Assembly: GCF_039062465.1 (NCBI RefSeq)
Contig: NZ_JBCLNF010000003.1
Span: 160,852-224,851, forward strand
Direction of reading: 5' to 3'
Origin: Parolsenella sp958406235
Lineage (GTDB): Bacteria > Actinomycetota > Coriobacteriia > Coriobacteriales > Atopobiaceae
Length of the DNA: 64,000 nt
A program made the translations under genes and the position numbers. Under the pieces are notes generated by a model that had not been told where the DNA came from, searched no databases, and saw nothing but the letters and a program-made list of their open reading frames with translations. This document shows, in pieces, positions 8,516-15,405 of this stretch. Every line of letters starts with the position of its first letter. The stretch's first letter is position 1.

Positions 8516-8664
8516 CATGTCAGCGGCGGCCCGGAACTGCAGACGGCACGCCGGAGGCCCCGGACAATCGAGGCATCTCGGCGGTCCCGGCGTCCCGAAG
8601 CGGCAGACGGCACGTCGGCGGTCCGAAGTGGTCGCGGCGTGTCAGCGGTATAGGACGGTCACGG
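8516..8664. repeat. Degenerate minisatellite, about 27-bp units
   Basis: Five decayed units start at 8516, 8547, 8574, 8611 and 8638 (lengths 31, 27, 37, 27, 27), with a trace of a sixth at 8665. The consensus is roughly CAYGTCGGCGGTCCGGA followed by TCGCGG. Three of the spacings are exactly 27. No open reading frame with a ribosome binding site runs through it. It sits between hairpin element A and the hydrolase gene. Confidence 0.55.
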
Positions 8665-8742
8665 CATCCTGCTAGCTTGGCCCGACACCTTCGTCTTTGC
8701 GGAAATGGGCGGTCGTTTTTGGATTTCCCCGAAGAGAGTGAC

Positions 8743-8866
8743 GAAATGACGTGGCATTTTTCGCCCGCGCCGAGTAGAGGCCCGATCCTCATTTGGGAAA
8801 CCGCAGGTAGACTAATTGCTGTAAAAAGGTCTACTTTGCGTTCGTCGTTTTTGCCACGTCATTTCG
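8743..8866. repeat. Structured hairpin element, copy A (family not recognised)
   Basis: A 124-nt element bounded by a perfect 15-bp inverted repeat (CGAAATGACGTGGCA at 8743-8757, its complement at 8852-8866). Inside is a 64-nt core, 8772-8835, starting GAGTAGAGGC, with GAAACCGCAGGTAGA in the middle and ending CTACT. AGTAG (8773-8777) can pair with CTACT (8831-8835), or GTAGAC (8807-8812) can pair with GTCTAC (8829-8834). These pairings are mutually exclusive. The same core blocks occur at identical offsets in copy B (63762-63888). It lies between the murJ terminator and the hydrolase gene and could be a structured RNA, a leader element or a hairpin DNA element. Confidence 0.8.
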
Positions 8867-8882
8867 ACTCCGCTAATTGAAA

Positions 8883-8924
8883 GGGCCCGCGTCAGGCGCT
8901 CGACTGAGCGCCTGACGCGGGCCC
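8883..8924 (-). terminator. Strong terminator of the ybaK-murJ operon
   Basis: A perfect 19-bp stem (8883-8901 with 8906-8924) and a 4-nt loop, about 85 nt after the murJ stop, followed on the minus strand by TTTCAATTAG. This is one of the strongest hairpins in the window. Confidence 0.85.
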
Positions 8925-9008
8925 AAGCGCAGAAAACCCGCGCACTCTCACGTGCGTCGTTCACGAACGCGCCCGAGGAGCGCGCGGGCGCCGCAGCCTG
9001 GGCGAGCC

Positions 9009-10736
9009 CTAGCGGCGGAACTTACGCAGAATACTGCTCACGAAGCTGGCCTCGGGGAGTTTAAGCGCAACGGCGATGCCGTAGGTCACGAGCACGGACG
9101 GGATGCCGCCCGCAACGATGACGACAAGCGCGCGCGTAATCGTCAGGGAGCCAAAGCCGCCCATCAGCCATACGACGAGCGCGCCCACGGCGCCGCCCGC
9201 AAGCCCCAGCACCAACGCGCGGACGCTACTAATCACAAGGCCGCGGATGCCAATCCGACCCATGGAGTGATGCAGGAACGCAAGTGACACCACACACAGC
9301 ATAAGCATGAAGATAGCGCTGCCGAGGGAAACCGCGTGGATGCCGAGGACGCCCACCATCCCGACGGTGAACGCGACCTGCACGACGGAGGCCGCGACGT
9401 TGGCGAGCGCGAACAGCGTCATGCGCCTCATCGCGGAGAACACCTTCTGGAAGAAGGTCTGGAGTCCGTACCACGGGAGCGCAAGCGCGAGCGTCGCGAG
9501 GTAGGCGGCGGTGAGGTTGGCGCTCTCGGCATCGAACTGGCCCACGCGCAGAAGCGACATGAGCGGCTTCGAGAACACCATCAGATAGACCATGAACGGG
9601 ATGAGGGCGAACATCACGTGTCCCATGCCCGTCGAGACCTGGCGCCTGAACGCATGCTCGTCACCCTTGGCGAAGCTTTCGCTCATCTCGGTGAACATCG
9701 CCACGGTGATGGGCACGGCGAGCACGGCGTAGGGCAGGGTGTACCACAGGCGCGCGTAGTACTGGATGGAGCCGCCCTGCTCGGGCACGGCCGCAAGCGC
9801 CATCGACGTCATGACCGAGGTCGTCACAAAGGAGCACGCGGTGACGATGAGGGTGGGGGCGCCGATGCCCACGGTCTCGCGCAGCGCCGGATCATGCAGG
9901 TCAATACGGAAGGTGAGCTTGATGCCATGGCGGCGCAGGCTCGGAAGCTGCATGAGGACCTGGACGGCGACGCCGAGGGGGTTACCCAGCGCAAGGATGA
10001 GGAAGGCCGCCGAGTAGTTCACGTTGACGAGCGCCGCAAAGCCGATGAACGACGCGATGGTGATGAGGTTGTTGAAGATGGGGGCAGCGTTGCTCCAGAA
10101 GTAGTCGCGCTCGGCGTTGAGGATGCCCGACGCCAAGCTCGAGAGGCAGTAGAGGACGATCTCGATCGCGAAGAAGCGGAAGAGCGTGATGCCATCGGCC
10201 ATCTGCGCCTGGTCGGTCTTGGCGGACTGCACCCAGATCAGGGGCGCGGCGAAGACGAGGCACAGGACGAAGCATACGCCGAGCAGGACGAGCAGGATCG
10301 AGAGCAGGTTGGAGATGTAGGCGTTGGCGCCCTCCTTACCCTTGTGCTCGCGAACGTCGAGGTAGACGGGGAGGAACGCCGTGATGAGCATGCCGCCGAT
10401 AACGAGCTCGTAGAGCTGGTTGGGCAGGTTGTTGGCCACGGTGTAGCAACTCGAGAGCAGCGTGGTGCCAAGCGCGAACGCCTGGCCCCAGGTGCGGAAG
10501 AAGCCGGTGAGGCGGCTCACGATGACGAGGGCGCTCATCATCGCGGCGCTGCGGCCGACGTTGTTGTCGGTTGCCGCATCGGTGGCTTCGGCGGCCTCGG
10601 CCACGGAGACCTCGGTGGCTTCGGCAGGCACGTCGGCCTCGGCACGCACGGCGGTGACACCAGCGACGGCTCCGGCCTCCCCACGCTTCTCGGCCAGGGC
10701 GTCGACCTGCTCGGACGCCTTAATGTCGTCGGTCAT
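9009..10736 (-). CDS. murJ: Lipid II flippase MurJ
   Basis: A 575-aa polytopic membrane protein of the MOP superfamily, which flips lipid II across the membrane for peptidoglycan synthesis. The MurJ core begins at about residue 58 (MSALVIVSRLTGFFRTWGQA). The expected array of about 14 hydrophobic segments follows, including NLPNQLYELVIGGMLITAFLPVY. The first 55 or so residues are an Ala/Glu-rich soluble extension, not part of the transporter. The start codon overlaps the ybaK stop by 4 nt (ATGA). Confidence 0.94.
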   Translation of the reverse strand: MTDDIKASEQVDALAEKRGEAGAVAGVTAVRAEADVPAEATEVSVAEAAEATDAATDNNVGRSAAMMSALVIVSRLTGFFRTWGQAFALGTTLLSSCYTVANNLPNQLYELVIGGMLITAFLPVYLDVREHKGKEGANAYISNLLSILLVLLGVCFVLCLVFAAPLIWVQSAKTDQAQMADGITLFRFFAIEIVLYCLSSLASGILNAERDYFWSNAAPIFNNLITIASFIGFAALVNVNYSAAFLILALGNPLGVAVQVLMQLPSLRRHGIKLTFRIDLHDPALRETVGIGAPTLIVTACSFVTTSVMTSMALAAVPEQGGSIQYYARLWYTLPYAVLAVPITVAMFTEMSESFAKGDEHAFRRQVSTGMGHVMFALIPFMVYLMVFSKPLMSLLRVGQFDAESANLTAAYLATLALALPWYGLQTFFQKVFSAMRRMTLFALANVAASVVQVAFTVGMVGVLGIHAVSLGSAIFMLMLCVVSLAFLHHSMGRIGIRGLVISSVRALVLGLAGGAVGALVVWLMGGFGSLTITRALVVIVAGGIPSVLVTYGIAVALKLPEASFVSSILRKFRR

Positions 10737-11242
10737 CGGAGGTCCTCTCGGCAGATGTCGGCGAGGGTGGCGCCCAGGAAGGAGACGAGCTCCTCCGGAT
10801 TCAGCTTGAGGGTGAGGCCCAGGCGCCCGCCGGAAATGTAGATGTCATCGAAGAGCTGCGCGGTCTCGTCGATCAGGGTGGGGAACTGCTTCTTCATGCC
10901 CACGGGCGAGCAGCCGCCACGCACATAGCCCGTCGTGGGTTCGAGGTCGCGGACGTGCATGAGCGACAGGGACTTCTCACCTGCCGCGGCCGCGGCCTTC
11001 TTGAGGTCAAGTTCGTCGCCGGAAGGGACGCAGCAGACGACGTGGCCGCCGGCGGGCGTCACGCATACGAGGGTCTTGAATCCCTGCTCGGGGGCATAGC
11101 CGAGCATGTTCGCGATGCGCACGCCGAGGTCGCTCACGCCGGTCGAGTCAGGCTCCTCAAAGGTGATAGCCTCGTACGCCACGCCGCCACGCTCGAGCTC
11201 GCGCATGGCGTTCGTCTTCTGGACCCTCTCCTTGCGTGCCAT
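10733..11242 (-). CDS. ybaK: Cys-tRNA(Pro)/aminoacyl-tRNA deacylase, YbaK/EbsC family
   Basis: A 169-aa trans-editing enzyme that removes cysteine mis-charged onto tRNA-Pro. Family motifs include the conserved FKTLVC and the GGCSPVGMKK segment (about 117-126), with the catalytic-type lysine in the FKTL region. The start at 11242 (MARKERVQKTNAMR) is set by GGGAGGAG a few nt upstream; the long upstream reading is Arg/Pro-rich noise. It is translationally coupled to murJ. A GC-rich perfect palindrome at 11322-11343 lies in its upstream region. Confidence 0.92.
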   Translation of the reverse strand: MARKERVQKTNAMRELERGGVAYEAITFEEPDSTGVSDLGVRIANMLGYAPEQGFKTLVCVTPAGGHVVCCVPSGDELDLKKAAAAAGEKSLSLMHVRDLEPTTGYVRGGCSPVGMKKQFPTLIDETAQLFDDIYISGGRLGLTLKLNPEELVSFLGATLADICREDLR

Positions 11243-11469
11243 TCGGCTCCTCCCGACGGGCACCGCGCGGGCAGCCCCGTTGCTTTCCATGCGAGGTGCG
11301 GGGCAAAGCCGCGCCGTCCGCGGCGACCCGCGCGCGGGTCGCCATAAAATCGCTCGCAGGCGGGCCTTCGCAGGACCGCCACAACGCATCCATTCCGAAG
11401 GGTATAGTTAACCACTACGTAAGACCGAATATGCGCAGGTCGCATGGAGAAGACGGGCTGGTGTGCATC

Positions 11470-12165
11470 ATGGAAAAGCTTGGCGTCATCGGCGGCATGG
11501 GCCCCGAGGCTTCGTCGTACTTCTACAGCGAGGTCATTCGCCATACCAAGGCGGAGCGCGACCAAGACCACCTCGACCTCGTCCTCATCAGCCAGGCCTC
11601 GATGCCCGACCGCACGGAGGCGATCAACACCGGTGACGACGCCGAGCTGCTCGAGAGCATGCGCGTCGACCTCCAGGCGCTCGAGGCGTTCGGATGCGCG
11701 CACGTCGCCATCACATGCAACACCTCGCACTACTTCTACGACAAGATCCAGTCGTTCACAAAGGTGCCCATCATCCACATGCCACGCGAGGCCGTGCGCG
11801 AGGCCGTCGAGGGCCGCGGCGCCAAGCGCGTCGGCATCATGGGCACGGACGGCACCGTCCGCACGGGCATCTACTCGCACGAATGCGAGGCCGCCGGCGT
11901 CGAGTGGGTCGTGCCCTCCCCCGAGCGCCAGACCGACGTCATGTCGATCATCTATGACGACGTGAAGGCGGGCAGGCCCGCGGACATGCACAAGTTCGAC
12001 CGCGTGATGCGCGAGTTCATCCGCCTCGACTGCGACGCCGTGATCCTCGCCTGCACCGAGCTCTCCGTCGTCAAGCGCGACCACGAGGTGCCCGACCTCT
12101 GCATCGACGCGATGGACACCCTGATCCGAGAGTCGATCGTCCGCAGCGGCGCTACCTACGTGTAG
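11470..12165 (+). CDS. Aspartate/glutamate racemase family protein
   Basis: A 231-aa cofactor-independent racemase. It interconverts L- and D-aspartate (or glutamate) using two cysteines: Cys83 in ITCNTS and Cys195 in LACTELS, both present. The N-terminus MEKLGVIGGMGPEAS is typical. ATG 11470 matches family starts, but it has no good ribosome binding site; GTG 11461, three codons earlier, is better placed behind GGAGAAG. A -10-like TATAGT lies at 11403-11408. Together with the D-aspartate-ligase-like ATP-grasp gene it could supply D-Asp for peptidoglycan bridges (inference). Confidence 0.9.
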   Translation: MEKLGVIGGMGPEASSYFYSEVIRHTKAERDQDHLDLVLISQASMPDRTEAINTGDDAELLESMRVDLQALEAFGCAHVAITCNTSHYFYDKIQSFTKVPIIHMPREAVREAVEGRGAKRVGIMGTDGTVRTGIYSHECEAAGVEWVVPSPERQTDVMSIIYDDVKAGRPADMHKFDRVMREFIRLDCDAVILACTELSVVKRDHEVPDLCIDAMDTLIRESIVRSGATYV

Positions 12166-12206
12166 AACCCGCGCGACGCCCGACGCACGATATCCCCGCA
12201 AACGAC

Positions 12207-12242
12207 AGGCGGTGCGGCACCATTCGTGATGCCGCACCGCCT
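12207..12242. terminator. Bidirectional terminator between racemase and uvrA
   Basis: A perfect 13-bp stem, AGGCGGTGCGGCA (12207-12219) with its complement at 12230-12242 and a 10-nt loop, sits between two convergent genes. It is followed by TTTGC on the plus strand and by GTCGTTTGC on the minus strand. Confidence 0.75.
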
Positions 12243-12337
12243 TTGCGTACGCATGCGCGCCCGCGCGCCGGGCGCGTTGGCCTTCGCAGGCCGGACGCGT
12301 GCCGCCAGTCGCGTGCCAGCCGGCAGCACCCGCGGGC

Positions 12338-15274
12338 CTACTCCTCCGCCGGGGCGGCGCCGAACGCGCTCACGCGCGGAACCCACTCGCCCTCTCCCGA
12401 GGCGTCGAGGGCATCCTGCAGCTCGCGTGTGCGCTCGAGCACCGGCGCGAGGAACTTGCCGGTATAGCTCTCCGGACAGGCGGCAACCTCCTCGGGTGTG
12501 CCGGTGCACACCACGGTGCCGCCGCCTTCACCGCCCTCGGGGCCCATGTCGATGAGGCGATCGGCCACCTTGATGACGTCGAGGTTATGCTCGATGACCA
12601 GCACCGTGTTGCCCGCGTCGACCAGGCGCTGGAGGACGTCGAGCAGCTGGCGCACGTCCTCGAAGTGCAGGCCCGTCGTGGGCTCGTCGAGAATGTAGAA
12701 GGTCTTGCCCGTCTGCTGGCGGTGGAGCTCCTTGGCGAGCTTCACGCGCTGCGCCTCGCCGCCGGAGAGCGTCGTTGCCGGCTGGCCCAGGCGGATGTAG
12801 CCCAGGCCCACGTCATAGAGCGTCTGGAGCTTCTTCTTGATGCGCGGGATGTTCCCAAAGAACGCCAGAGCCTCGGTCACGCTCATGTCGAGCACGTCCG
12901 AGATGCTCTTGCCGTGGTACTTCACCTCGAGCGTCTCGCGGTTATAGCGAGCACCGTGGCAGACCTCGCACGGAACGTAGACGTCTGGCAGGAAGTTCAT
13001 CTCGATCTTGATCTGGCCATCGCCCTTGCAGGCCTCGCAACGGCCGCCCGGCACGTTGAACGAGAAGCGACCGGGGCTATAGCCGCGGGCGCGGCTCTCC
13101 GGCGTGGACGAGAAGAGCGCCCGGAGATCATCCCACAAGCCGATGTACGTGGCCGGGTTGGAGCGCGGAGTGCGGCCGATCGGGCTCTGATCCACGTCGA
13201 TGACCTTGTCGATTTGGTCGACACCCGTGAGCTTCTTGTACTCGCCCACCGGACGCAGCGAGTTCTGGATGGCGTTGGTGAGCGCGGGGGCGAGAGTGTC
13301 CGTCACGAGCGAGCTCTTGCCCGAGCCTGAGACTCCCGTGACCACCGTGAGCGTGCCAAACTCAATGCTCACGGTCACGTTCTTGAGGTTGTTGTGGCTC
13401 GCACCGACGATCTTGAGCTCGCCGCGACCGGGACGGCGACGCTCCTCCGGCAAGCGGATGAGTCTCCTGCCCGTGAGGTAGGCACCCGTGATCGAGTCCG
13501 CGCACTCGCAAATCTGTCCGGGCGTGCCCGCGGCGACCACCTCACCACCCAGCTCGCCCGCGCCGGGGCCCATGTCGATCACGTAGTCCGCCGCGCGGAT
13601 CGTGTCTTCGTCATGCTCGACCACGATCACGGTGTTGCCCTGGTCGCGGAGGCGCTCGAGCGTCTTGATCAGGCGGTCGTTGTCGCGCTGGTGCAGGCCG
13701 ATGGAGGGCTCGTCGAGGATATAGAGCACGCCCATGAGGCCCGCGCCGATCTGCGTGGCCAGGCGGATGCGCTGCGCCTCGCCGCCGGAGAGCGTCGCCG
13801 AGGCGCGGGAGAGGGTGAGGTAATCCAGGCCAACGTCCACCAGGAAGCGCAGGCGCTCGACGATCTCCTTCACGATACGCCCGCCGATGAACTCCTGACG
13901 TTCCGTGAGCTTGAGGTCACGGAAGAACTCGAGCGACTCGCGGCAACTCATGCAGCAGACGTCGTAGATTGACTTGCCGCCCACCGTGACGGCGAGAATC
14001 TCCGGCTTGAGGCGCGCACCGTGGCACGTCGGGCAGGGTACCTCATGGATGTACTTCTCCAGGCGTGCGCGCATCTTCTCGTTGGTTGTCTCCGTGTACT
14101 TCTCGAACAGGACGGAGCGCACGCCCGAGAAGGTAGTCGACCAGTTGGTATCTCGACCGTCGAGCGTGTGGTAGTCGACGCGGACCTTCGTGGAGCCGAG
14201 ACCGTCGAGAAGGGCGTCGCGCACCTTCTTGGGCAGCTTGTTGAACGGGGTGTCAGGACTCGCCTTGAAGTGACGGCACACCGCGGCGAGCACCTGCGGG
14301 TAGTAGTTCGACCTGCCGAAGAAGCTGCCGAACACTCCCTCGGAAACGGAGAGGTTGGGGTCCTCGATGAGCGACTCCGCGTCCACCACGCGCCTGAAGC
14401 CGAGGCCGTCGCAGTCCGGGCAGGCGCCATAGGGGGCGTTGAAGGAGAAATCGCGCGGCTGTGGGTCATCCATCGAGTGGCCGTGGATGGGGCACGCGAG
14501 CGCGAGCGAGTACTGGAGCAGCTCGCCGGGAATGCCCTCGGGGTCATCGCGGTCAGGCAGCATGTAGACGCCCACCTTGCCGGCGGCAAGGCGCGTCGCC
14601 GTCTCCACTGCCTCCGCGATGCGGCCCAGGCTCGTCTCGCGAATGACGATGCGGTCCACCACGACCTCGATGTCGTGCTTGAGCTTCTTGTCGAGCTTGA
14701 TCTCCTCGTCAAGCTCGCGGACCTCGCCATCGATGCGAACACGCGAGAAGCCCTCCGCGCGCAAGTCATCGAGAAGCTTCGTGTACTCGCCCTTACGGCC
14801 AAGAACCACAGGGGCAAGCACCAGCGCACGACGGCCCTGACCCGCGGCGAGGATCTTATCCGCCACCTGGTCCGTCGTCTGGCGCTCGATCACGCGGCCA
14901 CACTCCGGGCAGTGGGGCGTGCCCACGCGCGCGAAGAGCAGACGGAGGTAGTCATAGATCTCCGTCACGGTACCCACGGTCGAGCGCGGGTTCTTCGACG
15001 TGGTCTTCTGGTCGATGGAGACCGCCGGGGAGAGGCCGTCGATCGAGTCGAGGTCCGGCTTGTCCATCTGGCCGAGGAACTGACGCGCATAGCTGGAGAG
15101 GCTCTCCACATAGCGACGCTGACCCTCGGCATAGATGGTGTCGAAGGCGAGGCTCGACTTGCCGGAGCCCGAGAGGCCCGTGATGACGACGAGTTTGTCG
15201 CGCGGAATCGATACGTTGATATCGCGCAGGTTATGCTCGCGCGCGCCCCTGATAACGATGGAATCGGAAGCCAT
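12338..15274 (-). CDS. uvrA: UvrABC nucleotide excision repair protein UvrA
   Basis: A 978-aa DNA damage-recognition ATPase, which loads UvrB at lesions. There are two ABC ATPase modules: Walker A GLSGSGKSSLAFD near residue 35 and GVSGSGKSSLV near 640, with LSGGEAQRIRLA and LSGGEAQRVKLA signatures. Zinc-binding Cys clusters CPEC, CPTC, CEAC and CEVC are visible. The start at 15274 (MASDSIVIRGA) follows GGGGGAG. The length is normal. It has its own promoter and a LexA-type box. Confidence 0.97.
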   Translation of the reverse strand: MASDSIVIRGAREHNLRDINVSIPRDKLVVITGLSGSGKSSLAFDTIYAEGQRRYVESLSSYARQFLGQMDKPDLDSIDGLSPAVSIDQKTTSKNPRSTVGTVTEIYDYLRLLFARVGTPHCPECGRVIERQTTDQVADKILAAGQGRRALVLAPVVLGRKGEYTKLLDDLRAEGFSRVRIDGEVRELDEEIKLDKKLKHDIEVVVDRIVIRETSLGRIAEAVETATRLAAGKVGVYMLPDRDDPEGIPGELLQYSLALACPIHGHSMDDPQPRDFSFNAPYGACPDCDGLGFRRVVDAESLIEDPNLSVSEGVFGSFFGRSNYYPQVLAAVCRHFKASPDTPFNKLPKKVRDALLDGLGSTKVRVDYHTLDGRDTNWSTTFSGVRSVLFEKYTETTNEKMRARLEKYIHEVPCPTCHGARLKPEILAVTVGGKSIYDVCCMSCRESLEFFRDLKLTERQEFIGGRIVKEIVERLRFLVDVGLDYLTLSRASATLSGGEAQRIRLATQIGAGLMGVLYILDEPSIGLHQRDNDRLIKTLERLRDQGNTVIVVEHDEDTIRAADYVIDMGPGAGELGGEVVAAGTPGQICECADSITGAYLTGRRLIRLPEERRRPGRGELKIVGASHNNLKNVTVSIEFGTLTVVTGVSGSGKSSLVTDTLAPALTNAIQNSLRPVGEYKKLTGVDQIDKVIDVDQSPIGRTPRSNPATYIGLWDDLRALFSSTPESRARGYSPGRFSFNVPGGRCEACKGDGQIKIEMNFLPDVYVPCEVCHGARYNRETLEVKYHGKSISDVLDMSVTEALAFFGNIPRIKKKLQTLYDVGLGYIRLGQPATTLSGGEAQRVKLAKELHRQQTGKTFYILDEPTTGLHFEDVRQLLDVLQRLVDAGNTVLVIEHNLDVIKVADRLIDMGPEGGEGGGTVVCTGTPEEVAACPESYTGKFLAPVLERTRELQDALDASGEGEWVPRVSAFGAAPAEE

Positions 15275-15312
15275 GGACCACTCCCCCGTTGTGTCGTTTC
15301 TCATAGCTCCTC

Positions 15313-15342
15313 AGTGTAACGAGACGAGCCGCGAGGCGCCAA
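15313..15342 (-). promoter_or_regulatory. Candidate uvrA promoter
   Basis: TTGGCG (15337-15342) and TACACT (15313-15318) on the minus strand with an 18-nt spacer, about 40 nt before the uvrA start codon. Each box matches the sigma-A consensus at four of six positions. Confidence 0.4.
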
Positions 15343-15360
15343 ACGCCATCGCGGCTCCAT

Positions 15361-15374
15361 AGAACATCCGTTCG
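15361..15374 (-). promoter_or_regulatory. LexA (SOS) box upstream of uvrA
   Basis: The minus strand reads CGAACGGATGTTCT, matching the Gram-positive LexA consensus CGAACRNRYGTTYC at 13 of 14 positions. It lies just upstream of the uvrA -35 box. uvrA is a classic SOS gene, so LexA repression is likely. Confidence 0.65.
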
Positions 15375-15405
15375 TTGTTCGCTTCGGGCCGGCGCCCCGC
15401 GGCCG

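Noticed and set aside
8743..8866. Element A as a simple rho-independent terminator
   Set aside because: A much stronger terminator already lies at 8883-8924. Element A has a 94-nt interior with conserved internal blocks shared with a distant copy, which a terminator does not need.
8122..8880. 252-codon plus-strand frame covering the NlpC leader and hairpin element A
   Set aside because: Starts antisense inside the hydrolase gene, crosses a minisatellite and a hairpin, and shows no domain or initiation signal.
11322..11343. Perfect GC-rich palindrome upstream of ybaK as a terminator
   Set aside because: No gene ends there on either strand and no T-run follows; it could be an operator, but nothing more supports it.
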